Below, piece after piece: positions 1-10,855 of a DNA stretch of 64,000 nucleotides; the stretch's first letter is position 1; each line of letters opens with the position of its first letter. The position numbers were made by a program, and so were the translations under genes. Source of the DNA: Anastatus disparis. Its lineage: Eukaryota; Arthropoda; Insecta; Hymenoptera; Eupelmidae. Under the pieces are notes generated by a model, which worked only from the letters and a program-made list of their open reading frames with translations, was not told the DNA's origin and did no database searches. Where the stretch lies: the NCBI GenBank assembly GCA_017163975.1, contig JAFFSR010000248.1:2564001-2628000 (forward strand), in the 5' to 3' direction.

Positions 1-881
1 AGACTCCGTTAGATCACCTAATTCTCTAAGCGGACTTTTGGAGCAATCATAAACAACTTTTTTGTGCCTTTCTTTTAAATCCTTGCACTTTATTTTAACA
101 ATCAGTGATGCCAATATTGATATTCTGTTCAATGACAGATCGAAAAAAATAATTTTTCTTAAACATCTTTATTTTGTATCTTCCTTTTCTTATATTTTTA
201 AACGCGTCAAGTCATTTATAAAAATGCAAAGAACGAATCATCGCCACCTAGTGGTGACATGCGTCAACTCCCTACAAAATAAATTCAAATTCTAGGCGCA
301 AAATTCGAACTAATAAAATAATTATATTCTCCAACCAAAAAATTTTTTATTATAATAATGTACCATAAAAAGAGGATAAATGGTTATGTATTCTTTCATC
401 AAAATAACTTTTTTTTTTAATTAAAAAATTTATACTTTCAGATTTTAATCTTTAACGAAAATTTCGTTTCCCTAATGTAAATATCATATTTATTTAAAGT
501 TTCAGCATTTTTTTTTAAACTTCAATTCGTCATAACTTTGGTTCTAATTGATTAAAATATTCGATCCGGGGTTTATTTTAAACATTATTGTTAATATTTT
601 CGATATAATAATAAATAAAAGCATAAAAATAGTTGTAAGAATACGTAAAGTTGGAAAAATAGTACGATGCGCCATGGTATCAATGTTTTGAAATCGAAAA
701 TATAAAAAAACGTTTAAAAATCTGTTGAAAAAAAATAAGGCAAAATCGCATATTCTCACCTACCCTAGCAGTTAGTATTTTGTATGTATAAAATCATATA
801 AAAATTTAAAAAAAAAAATATAGTCTTTGAGAAAATTGTGTTTGAAAAAAATCGCTTTTTTCGGTTTTTTGTAAATAACTC
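1..881. other. AT-rich non-coding sequence
   Basis: No gene, RNA or recognisable mobile element seen. The sequence is homopolymer-rich, and the short ORFs in it have no protein-like composition. Confidence 0.5.
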
Positions 882-1547
882 ACTAGGAGAGTATTACATC
901 CCCGGATCACGGATTTTGCTCTAACTTTGAGATAGGTTTTCAGATGTCAAAATATGGAAAAAGCCAGAGTTATAGACCCCAACGCTTAATATTTCTCTAG
1001 TTGCAGGCAATTAAAGAAAATCACTAAAAAAGTTACTAGATTTTTAAACGCTTATAATTCTTTAGCATTAATAGCTGGACGCTTGTAACTGTTTTTAAAT
1101 GAAAGCTACGTTCAAATCCTTGCGAAAAAGCACCTATAGCATATCAAAATATTATTTTTACCCAAAGTTACAGCGTTATAAGAATTTGAGCTGAATTTCC
1201 TTTTAAAAATATCAATTAATGATAAATGTTAAAATGTAGTACAATTTTCATAACGCTGTAACTTTGGGAAAAAATAATATTTTGATATGCTATAGGTGCT
1301 TTTTCGAAAGGATTTGAACGTAGCTTTCATTTAAAAACAGTTACAAGCGTCTAGCTATTAATGCTAAAGAATCATAAGCGTTTAAAAATCTAGTAACTTT
1401 TTTAGTGATTTTCTTTAATTGCCTGTAACTAGAGAAATATTGAGCGTTGGGGTCTATAACTCTGGCTTTTTCCATATTTTGACATCTGAAAACCTATCTC
1501 AAAGTTAGAACAAAATCCGTGATCCGGAGATGTGATACTCTCCTAGT
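882..1547. mobile_element. Foldback MITE, ACTAGGAGAG family (complete)
   Basis: The two halves are near-perfect reverse complements of about 310 bp each around a short AT-rich loop near 1200-1240. Ends read ACTAGGAGAGTATTACAT and, inverted, ACTAGGAGAGTATCACAT. There is no coding capacity. A half copy lies at 6672-6973 inside the Helitron relic and another begins at 63800 and runs off the window. The autonomous parent is not in the window, so the superfamily is not assigned. Confidence 0.85.
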
Positions 1548-2750
1548 CAGTGAGATCAAATTGTATTTCAAAAATCGAGATTGCATTTAAAACTGGACAG
1601 AATTTTGCACATTTTTGTTAAAAGAACGCCCAAAAAGGTTAAAAATTGACGAAGCTATAGTCATTTAAAAGTAGAGGTTCATCTTCAATTTTCGAATTTT
1701 CGTTTTTACATCCAACACTAAAATTGCTGTAGTGAGAATAAAAAAACTTTTTTGAGCGTTCTACGAGGTAAATTTTATCTTCATATACATAATAAAAGAT
1801 ATTTTTATTACTTAAAAGAAAAAAAAAATTCGATTAGTAACGGTCTGCATGAATCTGAATGGAATCAGCCACATGTATTTATTAAAGGTAATTAATTTTT
1901 ATTTATAGTAATCTCAATTTTATCCCACAAAACATTGATTTTTCAAAGTCACAGATGGTAATATATTTACATTCCATCTTTTTATAACAAATAACAAGCC
2001 ATATATTTGATGTTCGATGGAAAATACCAAATATTCATTGGTTGACTTCGTTGAAAATGATCTTTTCCAATTTCATAAAGAAGAAAAACATAGATTTCAA
2101 CAAGTTGCATCAACAATTATTCAATAAATCGTCGCTTTAATGGGTATTTATATATGAATTCTATAAAAAATAATCGAAGTTATACGATTTTAATAAACTA
2201 TAAATTTTTTAAATCCATGATTATGAATCTTATCTACAAAATAAATTAAAATTATAATAGTTGCAATGAACATTATTTATATAGTTTAAATTCAATTTCA
2301 TAATAAGAAAAACATATATCATATGAGAATACAATGAAAAAGAAATTTATAACATTCTGTAATCATTGAGTTTTGTAGTGTAGATTATTTTTAATGTCAA
2401 AAACAAATTTGTAGATGTTAATTAACTTAATTCTAAATACATAAATTGAATTAATATTATTGTATAATAGTTTCATGCTATATTATAGTTATTACTTATT
2501 AAAATTTCACAATTTTATTTTCAAATTATTGCTTCTATATAGTATTAAATAATAACTAACATCATCTGTTTATAAAACTTTGATAAAACATATTGAAGAT
2601 AAAGATATTCTGAAGTTATCATGTTAAAGTAATTTAGTGTAAGTTTTAAAATTAAATATTAAAAATAAATCTTTTTTTTAAACTTAGGGCGTAAAATTCA
2701 ATTTTTGATGTATATTCTTAGAGGCTAAAATAGCTCTTTTTTACCCTAGG
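1548..2750. other. AT-rich non-coding sequence
   Basis: Nothing recognisable apart from short A/T runs. No ORF of note on either strand. Confidence 0.45.
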
Positions 2751-2751
2751 G

Positions 2752-2895
2752 CAAAATAGTACATTATTGACCAAGGGTGCATATTGATCATTCTCGGCGA
2801 GTGCGAACTTTTGGGGCTGAGCGTAGCGAGACCTCGAAAGTTGCACGAGCTAGGATGATCAATATGCATCCATGGTCTAATATACTATTTTTTGT
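2752..2895. repeat. Short inverted repeat with GC-richer core
   Basis: AAATAGTACATTATTGACC at the left is repeated inverted at about 2875-2895 with a few changes, and TGCATATTGATCAT occurs on both sides. The core (AACTTTTGGGGCTGAGCGTA) is itself weakly palindromic. Most likely a small MITE; no target duplication could be fixed. Confidence 0.5.
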
Positions 2896-3034
2896 CCCGA
2901 GGCCGAGACATTTAAAGTTTCTCCGTAGGACGCAAAATGGTCATTTTGCGGCCTAGGGCAAAAAAAGTAGTTTCCTCATAAGCATGATTGATTTTTACCC
3001 TGTTTCCAATAAGAAATTTACTTTTCGTGTTTTA

Positions 3035-3565
3035 GAGCTATACTGAATAGTGGATGAGTCGATGTATAAATTGAGTAATTGGTACGTGGTTCAATAAATT
3101 AATGGGTGGATTCATGGGTCGACGAAATGACGGTTCAATGGTTCGATGGGTGGATCGATAAATATGACGATGGGTTGATGGGCGGATAAATAATTATATC
3201 GATGAGTCGATAAATGAATATGTCGATTGGTTTATGAATCGATGGGTTATGGGACTGATGGGTGGATAGATTAATTGGTCGATGGGTCGATGGGCGGATA
3301 GATGAATTTGTCGATGGGTTGATAGGCTGGTGGGCGGATAAATGAATTTGTCGATGGGTTGATGGGCCGTTGGGCACATAGATGAATTTGTCGATGAGTT
3401 GATGGGCGAATAGATGAATTTGTTAATGAACGCATAAATGAATTTTTCAATGGGTTGCTGGGTCAATGGGTGAATGGGTGAGTTTATTGATGAGTGGATA
3501 GATTACTTTGTCGATAAGTTGATGAAGCGATGGGTCGATGGATTGATGAATCGATAAGTCAGAAG
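3035..3565. repeat. Degenerate minisatellite (GATGGGT/TCGATGGGTTGATGGGCGGATAA units)
   Basis: About 500 bp of imperfect tandem units built from GATGGGT, GGATAGATGAATTTGTCG and related words. Longer 40-45 bp higher-order units are visible between 3280 and 3430. The Pro/Ser/His/Ile-rich open frames on the minus strand here are only translated repeat. Confidence 0.8.
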
Positions 3566-3970
3566 GTGAATTCACATTTTTATTTTGATTTTATCATCTA
3601 TCAATGCCGTTACTTTATGTATTATTAATGAATTTAAATTCAATGTGGTTGAATTGGATGCCCTTCGTGTATGAAAAAGTAATATGTTATCCACGGAAGT
3701 AAAGGTGTTTTTACCCTCGTCAAATCACCTATTTTACTCCCTTGGATTACAATGTACTATTTTTCAGGTTTTTGAATCCAGATCTACTCAAATTATTTAA
3801 AAGAACAGATAGCATTGTTTTAAGTGTAAATTATTTACTTTAGTATATTCTAAAGTATTATTGTGTTTTTATTGATTATTATTGTTATGTAACATTGTAG
3901 GTAAATCTTAATAAATCATCAGTAAATATTTTCATGACATTTAAAATTTAATATGAATACCTAATTGAAT

Positions 3971-3973
<3 letters not shown>

Positions 3974-4031
<58 letters not shown>
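3974..4031. repeat. (TA)n microsatellite
   Basis: Uninterrupted alternating TA of roughly 58 bp. Confidence 0.95.
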
Positions 4032-4035
<4 letters not shown>

Positions 4036-4055
4036 AACCAAGTTTATGAATCCAT

Positions 4056-4699
4056 TAGTACTAACAAGAAGAGCACCCCAACTCCGGGAAACGGCTTTGA
4101 CTGAAACTGCAAGATATGATTTCTTGATGAAAAAAATGACAAGAATATAGACATTTTTTTTAAAATATGGTGAATAAGAGCCTTTATAAGAATTTCAATA
4201 ACAAGACTCTTACAAAAAAATGCATGGAAAATAAAATGAAGCACAAATTAAATGCTTTAATTTAAGCTTTGTTGCATTAAAAAAACTTTTCTTGTTCGAA
4301 AGTTATTTTTAATTAAATATTACTACGTGTTTACTTGATATTTTTAGCATATAAAATATGATCAATTTTTCACGTTATTTCATCAACATATTTTAATCAC
4401 CTGTAACTATTGAACCACTTAAGATTTTTCAATGCAACAAAGCTTAAATTAAAGCATTCAATTTGTGCTTCATTTTATCTTCCATGCATTTTTTTGTAAA
4501 TGTCTTAGTTCTTTGGTTATTGAAGTTCTTATAAGGGCTCTTATTCACTATATTTTAAAAAATATATATATATCCTTGTCTAGGGGGCCTATTCGACAAA
4601 AAGAAAAAACACAGGTTCATTTTTTTTCGTCAAAAAATCATATTCTTCAGTTTTAGCCAAATTTGTTTCCCGGAGGTTGGCTGCTCTCCTTGTAAGTTA
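4056..4699. mobile_element. Foldback MITE with CTAACAAGAAGAGC ends
   Basis: The left arm (4056-4275) and right arm (4430-4699) are inverted copies. Ends read ACTAACAAGAAGAGCACCCC and, inverted, ACTTACAAGGAGAGCAGCC. The right arm carries extra sequence near 4565-4620. The two short ORFs that share the same first residues (4244-4044 minus, 4465-4656 plus) arise because the arms are mirror copies, so they are not evidence for a gene. Confidence 0.75.
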
Positions 4700-4744
4700 A
4701 CAAGAATAAAAGAAAATACTGAGTTTTACGAGCAACACAATAAA

Positions 4745-4945
4745 AAGAAAAAAAAACTAATTAAAAACCTCAACCTGATTAAAAACTTAAACTGATTAAG
4801 AATTTCAAACTGATTAAAAACCTTAAACTGATTATAAACCTGAAATTTACTGAAAATTTCAAACTAATTAAGGAATACGAATCGATTAAAGACCTCAAAC
4901 TGATTAAAAATCACAAATTGATTGAAAATTACATACTGATTATGA
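4745..4945. repeat. About 18-bp tandem repeat (CTGATTAAAAACCTYAAA)
   Basis: Around eleven degenerate tandem units of CTGATTAAAAAYCTCAAA. Confidence 0.8.
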
Positions 4946-5259
4946 TTCTTAACTACTCAAACTAGCTTAAACAGAGAAAGTAAGTTTTTATTATATCTTA
5001 ATACCATAATATTAGAAATTATTTGATTAATATCCAATTATTAAAGTTAAGAGTTCACAACAATATATTTAATTCATAATTATAGTTAATATCTATTGGT
5101 TAAATATGTTGTTGTTCTAACCTTGTAAATAAGTCATTTATTTTCTATTAATAATTTAAATGAATTCTTACTAAACGTATTAAACATATTTTTATTTTGA
5201 AAACATTGTGAGTGAAGTTTGAATTTTCATATGAATATCAGTAGAAGTTTAATATTAAT

Positions 5260-5492
5260 TTAACCCTTTCAGTCATGCAATTCAATTCATTTTTTTCGTA
5301 TGTATTTGTTTATAATAATAATTATAAGTTATAAATTTATAAAATATCATCAGCATTATAAATAGTAAGGCTATGTGTATCTGAAAATACAAAAAATCCA
5401 AGAATCAAGCATGATATTGCAAAAATATTGAGGTAAAAAAAAAAAGAAAAATAGGTAGCCGATATATCGGCTCCAGTGACTGTAAGGGTTAA
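5260..5492. mobile_element. TTAA-flanked MITE, CCCTTTCAGTCA family
   Basis: TTAA at both ends (5260-5263, 5489-5492) encloses inverted ends CCCTTTCAGTCA and, inverted, CCCTTACAGTCA. No coding capacity. TTAA target duplication is the hallmark of piggyBac-superfamily elements. A second, right-truncated copy lies at 13933-14545. Confidence 0.75.
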
Positions 5493-5748
5493 AATCAAAT
5501 TTTCATTTGGGAATCAACATACTAATCATTTAATTCTATTGTATTTCAATGTAAACATACTTTCAAATAAGGAACTGATTTTTTTATTTTGCCAAGTATT
5601 GTATGATTATTTTATTCTTTAATAAAATTTTAATAAATCAAAATAATTATTATTTTTGTATTGAAAAATTATTTAATATTTTTCATTTTATTTTTATAAT
5701 TTTTGAATATCATTATTATGTTTTGTTTATAGTAAATTTTAAGAAAAC

Positions 5749-6680
5749 ATGCCTCCACCAGTTGAACGATCGCTTGAAGAAATACAAGGATTTCAAGAAT
5801 CTCGTCGTAATCAAAGATCATCACGACAACGAATTGGGCGCCAAGAAGCTCGAAATTTTCTAAATGATATTAATAGGCATATTTAGCCGTTGATGGAGCA
5901 AGATTATTTAGGAAAAATGGATGTTCAATGCGTTCATTGCGATGCTAAACATTTTAAAGATGAAAAAGTACACTGTAGAGGATGTTCCTTTAATGATTAC
6001 TGTGGCCATGGAACAGTTAGTTTAGATTCATTACCAGATTTTCCTATAGACCTTTCCTTATCGTTAAAAGGAGAACATCGTAAATCTACTCTATTCTCCG
6101 AGCACATTAGAGTTTACAATAATTTATTATCTTTTGCATCCTTTAATGCTAATTTAGTTCATTTTCCATCGCATCGACGAGCACCATACTGCTTTAAAAT
6201 TCAAGGTCGAATATATTATCAAATTAATAGTGCTGTGTATCCATGTCATAATGAAAGTCCATCGTATGGACAACTTTTTATAGTTGACCAGCAACAAGCA
6301 CTACATCATCGAATGAATAATAATTTCGGGATGGATTATGAAGTTTCTCAAATATTGGATACTACTATTCGAGAAAATAATATTTTCGCCCAATCTTACA
6401 ACATGATGAGAGAAGAAATAGAAAGAGAAAAGTCACTTTCAAATGATGAAAATCAAATAGAACCTGAATTACAATAACTGTTTTCGCTAAAACCAGGTTT
6501 TGACCGAAGAAGATATAATTTTCAACGAATTAATGAAGTTGCTGTTATATTCTCTGCAACAGCTGATGGTGAAATACCAGAATCTTACGTTAGTATTAGA
6601 AATAAATCAACAAAAGAATTACAGATTGTTAGTTCAATGGATCCTAATGTTGAACCTCGGATATTTCCAATCCATATTAC
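5749..6680 (+). pseudogene. Helitron Rep/helicase, N-terminal part (broken)
   Basis: Helitron proteins couple an HUH rolling-circle endonuclease to a 5'-3' helicase and move single-stranded DNA. This stretch reads in one frame from an ATG at 5749, with in-frame stops at 5884-5886 and 6475-6477. The first block is Arg/Glu-rich. The second holds the cysteine-rich entry motif (CVHCDAKHF, then CxGCSFNDYCGHG), followed by the SYNSALAFASF-like block seen here as VYNNLLSFASFNANLVHF and by QLFIVDQQQA, all typical of the Helitron-like N domain. The third block, VAVIFSATADGEIP through MDPNVEPRIFPI, continues the same domain. It is then cut by half an ACTAGG foldback element. The stops show it is dead. 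The ATG at 5749 is simply the first in frame and may not be the original start. Confidence 0.9.
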
Positions 6681-6973
6681 GCTCTAACTTTGGGAAAAAA
6701 TAATATTTTTACATGCTATAACTACTGATTCGAAAGGATTTAAGCTCAGCTTTAATTTAAAAAAAGTTTCAAGCTTGTAGCTATCGACGCTAAAGAACTA
6801 TATGCGTTTAAAAATCTAGTAACTTTTTTTGTGATTTTCTTCAATTGCCTGTAACTAGGGAAATATTGAGTATTTATGACTATAACTTTAGCTTCTTCCA
6901 TATTTTATCATCTGAAAACTTATCCCGAAGTTTGAGCAAAATCCGTGATCCGGAGGTGTGACACTCTCCTAGT
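6672..6973. mobile_element. Half copy of ACTAGGAGAG foldback MITE inside the Helitron
   Basis: Matches the right arm of the element at 882-1547 from its centre to the terminal CTCTCCTAGT. The Helitron frame resumes right after it (CNPNWPKIQ from about 6980) but with intervening Rep residues missing, so insertion was accompanied or followed by deletion. Confidence 0.85.
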
Positions 6974-6979
6974 AAGACA

Positions 6980-7443
6980 TGTAATCCTAATTGGCCGAAA
7001 ATTCAAAAAAATCTCTTACCTGGTCAACAAGCTTGCGATCGTCCAGATATTGTCGCAAGAGTATTTCACTTGAAAAAAGAGCGTTTGTTGGATTTAATAA
7101 TAAAGAAGAAATTTTTTGGTAAAGTAGCATCGTATGTGTATGTAATAGAGTTTCAAAAAAGAGGATTACCGCATATGCATTTATTGATAACATTAGCAAA
7201 TCAATGTAACTGGCTTAATCCCAATGTTATTGATAAATTCATATCAGGTGAAATTTCAAATACAATTTCAAGTCTTAAGTTGTATGAAATTGTTATGAAA
7301 CGCATGATACATGGACCTTGCGCTGATTGGTGCATGGTAAATAATAAATATTTTTAAAATTTTGCTAAGCGTTTCCAGAATGAAACTAAAATGAATAAGA
7401 ATGGTTACCCAGAATATCGAAGACGTGATAATAAAGAAACTTA
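6980..7443 (+). pseudogene. Helitron Rep domain with HUH motif (broken)
   Basis: This is the Rep nicking-domain portion of the same Helitron. The frame runs from CNPNWPKIQ through RPDIVARVF to YVIEFQKRGLPHMHLL. The HMH triplet in that last motif corresponds to the metal-binding HUH signature of Helitron Rep. The next block, YEIVMKRMIHGPC then CMVNNKYF, matches the following conserved block, and an in-frame TAA precedes FQNETKMNKNGYPEYRRRDN, also typical Helitron. The catalytic tyrosine region and helicase motifs I-V that should follow are absent. Family assignment is firm; loss of function is certain from the stop and the deletion. Confidence 0.92.
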
Positions 7444-7446
7444 GTA

Positions 7447-7641
7447 ATGTTAATTAGAAATATTAGTATTAACGAAGGTTTATGTAATGGCACTAAGTTA
7501 AAAATAATCGATTTATTCAATCATTCGATAAAGTGTAAAATATTAACTAGTGATAAAAGTAATAACATTGTTTTTTTAAACCGTATAACATTATATTGTG
7601 AAAATGAATATCCTTTTACATTTAAAAGAAGACATTTCTAA
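7447..7641 (+). pseudogene. Helitron helicase C-terminal fragment
   Basis: A 64-codon open stretch begins MLIRNISINEGLCNGTKL and ends YPFTFKRRHF. These correspond to the conserved C-terminal Helitron helicase blocks (LLRNLNPxxGLCNGTRL and LPFTFKRRQFP). It sits directly after the Rep fragment, so most of the helicase has been deleted. The reading stops exactly at the ending motif, and sequence beyond 7641 is no longer Helitron protein. The remaining 3' end of the Helitron, with its hairpin and CTRR terminus, was not located. Confidence 0.85.
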
Positions 7642-7915
7642 CATATCCTCGACTACTGACACTTATTTTCAACCGAGGATCGTTTCTATTATTACTTCCC
7701 AAACTTGGCTGACTACAACTTTCTTCATAACTGGCACCCGTAATACAGTTTACACCCTAATTCTTCTGAAATTGGTTGAAAAGATATTATTTGACTAATC
7801 CACCAAGTTCTCTTAGAATTGACACACCAAGCATTGTGGCTGCTTAATTTAAACAATGAATGTATAAGAATACAAGTGAAAACTTTCTTCCATGACCGAA
7901 GATAATAACACTACC
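7642..7915. other. Unassigned sequence between Helitron and WD40 fragment
   Basis: GC is a little higher than background. On the minus strand a stretch reading GASYEESCSQPSLGSNNRND looks protein-like but I cannot assign it. It could be more captured host sequence. Confidence 0.3.
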
Positions 7916-8190
7916 TACCCTGCTAGCTTGGTTGTCATAAATAACATTGTAGATTATCATTGCTGGTGTTCAAATTTCCAGACATTAGCTGTGCTATCTT
8001 TTGAACCAGAAATAAATTTAAGACCATTATGTGCCCACTGTATGCTATCAACAGTATCAGAGTGAGCTTCGACCTCGAGAACACGTCATGGTCTCTTGTC
8101 ACGAAGCACTATGTAAACGTGTACATAATGAACATCAGAACCTACAGCCATAAATTCCCTACCTGGACTGAATGAGACACAGATCATTTG
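7916..8190 (-). pseudogene. BRWD/PHIP-type WD40 gene fragment (antisense)
   Basis: Reading from 8190 down, the minus strand gives QMICVSFSPGREFMAVGS, then VYIVLRDKRP and a stop (8086-8088). After a frame change come VLEVEAHSDTVDSIQW and FISGSKDSTANVWKFEHQQ, two stops near 7955-7960, and MLFMTTKLAG. The order and spacing match two consecutive WD40 blades of the bromodomain-WD proteins (insect BRWD3, vertebrate PHIP/BRWD1), which bind chromatin; the VDSIQ, SGSxDxTAxxW and TTKLxG signatures are diagnostic of that subfamily. Only about 90 residues survive, with no bromodomains. It lies immediately downstream of and antisense to the Helitron remnant, so capture by a Helitron is a reasonable inference. 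An independent processed fragment is the alternative. Confidence 0.78.
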
Positions 8191-8219
8191 TGCTCAGAGT
8201 TGTTAATGAGGGAATGGTT

Positions 8220-8530
8220 TTTCATTTGAAATGGTCAAGTAATTGAAAATGCTCGCACCATTTACCATTTATAGAGCAAGTGAATGGTAAATGGTCGGAT
8301 CATTTACCAGTTACTGGGTGAGTAAACAGTAAATGGTCGGACTATTTACCAGTTTCTGGGTGAGTAAATGGTAAATGGTCGGACCAGTTAATAGTTACTA
8401 TGTGAGTAAATGGTAAATAGTCGGACCATTTACCAGTTACTGGGTAAGTAAATGGTAAATGGTTCGACCATTTGCAGTTACTCACCCGGTAACTAGTAAA
8501 TAGTCTGACCATTTACTAGTTACTCACGTG
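8220..8530. repeat. About 52-bp minisatellite (GGTCGGACCATTTACCAGTTACTGGGTGAGTAAATGGTAAAT)
   Basis: Five to six degenerate tandem copies. Each unit is internally palindromic (ATTTACCAGT / AAATGGTAAAT), and the last copies switch orientation. Confidence 0.8.
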
Positions 8531-8668
8531 CGTGTACGTGTTTGTATGTGTTTGTACGTGTTCCTACGTGCTTGTACGTGTTCGTACGTATTTGTACGTG
8601 TGTGTACGTATTTGTACGTGTTTTTACGTTAATGTACGTGTTTGTCCGTGTTTGTACTTTTATGCACG
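8526..8668. repeat. 12-bp minisatellite (TGTTTGTACGTG)
   Basis: About a dozen tandem 12-bp units with substitutions at the central positions. It abuts the 52-bp array. Confidence 0.85.
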
Positions 8669-8683
8669 TGTAATATATCACAT

Positions 8684-8840
8684 TTTTTAAGCTAGAAATA
8701 TAGCGAAAAATCTAGCTATATTTCTCATAGATATACAGCTAAAAAAACACATGAATATAGCTATAATACACATCAACATAGCTGTATTTTCTTTACCTAT
8801 ATTTTCAGCTGTATATATAGATGTTTTTTTTTCATCGGGA
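8684..8840. repeat. Inverted repeat with TATAGCTG/CAGCTATA words
   Basis: Several AAATATAGCTA and TAGCTGTATTT words in both orientations form a small imperfect palindrome. Origin unknown. Confidence 0.45.
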
Positions 8841-8961
8841 GGATATTTTAAAACTTTTACAAAACAATCTTAAAATAATTACTATGTTGCCATAGTAAAA
8901 TTTTGAACCTTTTAATCATTTCAATAACACCTATAAATTTTTATTAGTTTACATCCTTACT

Positions 8962-9215
8962 GAAAAAAATGACATGAGATCTCACATAAGCTCTCACGAT
9001 TAAAAATAAAACGAGATCTCAAATAAGAACTCACTTTAGATCTCACGTGAGATCTCATGTAGCGCGAAATTTTATTTTTCCTGATACCCAATCTCACGTG
9101 AAATCTCAGGTGAGATCTCATGTGCAAAGAAATTAATTTTTCACGATACCCGATCTCACGTGAGATCTTATATGCAAAAAAAATATATTTTCTCCTACAC
9201 TTATAGCTGTAATCA
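8962..9215. repeat. GAGATCTCACGTGAGATC palindromic cluster
   Basis: Repeated, mutually complementary words such as GATCTCACGTGAGATCTCAT occur about every 40-60 bp. The cluster starts after CTTACTGAAAA, which resembles the terminal CCCTACTGAAAA of the related cluster ending near 11606. Confidence 0.6.
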
Positions 9216-9584
9216 ATGTCAACGACATCAAATATGAAATTTGGTCTATAATTCAATCAATATTAATATATTCTAACATTACGATTAAATGATTCTACTC
9301 TATATTTACAAAACGATCGTTATCTAAAGCATGTTATTATGGATTATGATTTGAAACTATATTCGAGCATAATTACACTTGGCGATTAAATAATAATAAA
9401 AACAAATAAATTTTTTACAAAGATTCAGACGATATTTACAAGTGATAGTTAAGAAACTGGTCACTACAATTATGCATATAGCCTTTTACACTCGAGAAGG
9501 CCATCACTTTTCAGTGAGGTCTGGAACGATGCCGTTCGAATACAGAGGTTTGTACGGAATTTGTGTATTTACAAATTGAGTTAC

Positions 9585-9791
9585 TTATTTCATATCACAG
9601 ACAAAATTATGTATACGAGGCTCGGGGTCAGTCCACTGATTAATGACAGTTTTTCTAATCAAAAGGTAGTGTCGTTCTATGACGGACGCTGCATCTGGTT
9701 TGGATTTAAGGCATAACACGTCCCGCCAATTGTTACACAATTCGCATGTCGCCGTAAAAACAGTTGCAGCTTTATTTATGTCTTGGAACAT
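9585..9791 (-). CDS. Unidentified 68-codon ORF, possible exon remnant
   Basis: I do not recognise this protein. The reading begins MFQDINKAATVFTATCELC and ends HNFVCDMK. It contains an ELCNNW segment and a second isolated cysteine near the end, and its composition is balanced and less AT-driven than neighbouring spurious ORFs. It sits in a 300-bp island of higher GC (9480-9800). Downstream on the minus strand an AT-rich stretch could be a 3' untranslated region. No signal peptide, membrane segment or known domain is visible. It could be a terminal exon of a host gene, a captured fragment, or chance. The ATG follows ATA in a poor initiation context, so the start is uncertain. Confidence 0.25.
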   Translation of the reverse strand: MFQDINKAATVFTATCELCNNWRDVLCLKSKPDAASVIERHYLLIRKTVINQWTDPEPRIHNFVCDMK

Positions 9792-9799
9792 TATGACAA

Positions 9800-10650
9800 A
9801 CTACCTTTGATGAACTGACGGTGACTTAGTATTTAATATCTTTTTTCATCATACTGATAAATTGTTTTCACATATCATTTACAATTGCATCATATAGATT
9901 TAAATAATATAGGTTTTTATAACTCAAGAATTATTGATTTTACTTCTATTTTAGAGTATTATCGCAATCTTATTGCTTGTTTTCCTAATACAGTCGTGAA
10001 TCTAACGTTATTTGAAAAATTTTAAAATCGTGCTTGAATACAATTTAAAACCATGGTATATAATTATATTCATACGGACTATTCACATAGTTTTTATAAT
10101 CAGAATTATATTTGTATGCAATGTAAGTCTAAACGTTAAAAGTAAGGTGATACACATATTTTATTATTATACTATTCGGCATGTTAAAAGTCAGTTTCAG
10201 ACGAGGTTTTAGACATTTTTTACTGATCGAAAGTAGTGAAAAAAGAAATTTCGTTTATTTTTAATAAAAATGTATGAGTGATTCTACGAAACCTTCAACT
10301 TTTTAGGGAACTCTAGAGTGCTGAATTAGAAACACTATGGCTCAGCTTCTTGAAGAGGCACACGAACATAACACGATTCAAATTAATGGTTTTAAAGCCA
10401 AGAAATATATCCTGGTATTTTAGTGAGAGCACATAAAAAGTTATTCTGAATGTTTTGTGAAATTGTCGAAACGAGAGGCCATTTTACGTAAATCATATAA
10501 AAATGCAAAATTTTCGAAGATTTATGGAAATATTCAATTTAATATATTGGATAATAAAAAAAAATCATGATAAATTATTTTTTGACTTTATTACGAAGAA
10601 TTTGAGCCAAGTCAAACTTGTGTGCCTGTTCAAAAAGTTGAGTGGCAGCC
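9800..10650. other. AT-rich non-coding sequence
   Basis: A short protein-like reading (MAQLLEEAHEHNTIQING, plus strand from about 10352) ends after 28 codons and cannot be assigned. Nothing else seen. Confidence 0.35.
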
Positions 10651-10657
10651 TGCAGAA

Positions 10658-10855
10658 GATATGTAGTGGCTCAGTCGGCAGAGCGTTGGATTCGTAATCT
10701 CGGGCTTTTGAGTTGGGATCCAGCTCTCAGCAACCGATTGATAGAAGCACCACTGTAAGTTATATATGCTTTATTCACAAACACACTTACGAGCTCCGTC
10801 GCTGATTAGCATCATAAAGAGCATAAATATAGCGACGTTCAAGAAGGAAAAAAAA
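10658..10855 (+). mobile_element. tRNA-derived SINE, 3'-truncated copy
   Basis: The head reads TGGCTCAGTCGGCAGAGCG (A box), then TTGGATTCGTAATCTCGGG and a degraded B box. The body shares AAGCACC, AACACACTT and CGAGCTCC words with the full-length SINE at 43932-44311. The anticodon-like loop is TTCGTAA, but the stems pair poorly, so this is not a tRNA gene. Confidence 0.7.

Noticed and set aside
3135..3466. Pro/Ser/His/Ile-rich minus-strand ORFs
   Set aside because: Translation of the GATGGGT minisatellite.
4044..4656. Conserved short protein (MLHFIFHAFFCK) encoded twice
   Set aside because: The two ORFs are in the mirror arms of one foldback MITE, so their similarity reflects the palindrome, not selection.
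7916..8190. Functional BRWD3/PHIP gene
   Set aside because: Only two WD40 blades remain, with stops and a frame change; no bromodomain sequence nearby.
8526..8668. CRISPR-like array
   Set aside because: Contiguous 12-bp tandem units without spacers; eukaryotic minisatellite.
10658..10735. tRNA-Thr(CGT)-like sequence
   Set aside because: The anticodon stem and acceptor do not pair, and the sequence continues into a SINE body shared with 43932-44311.
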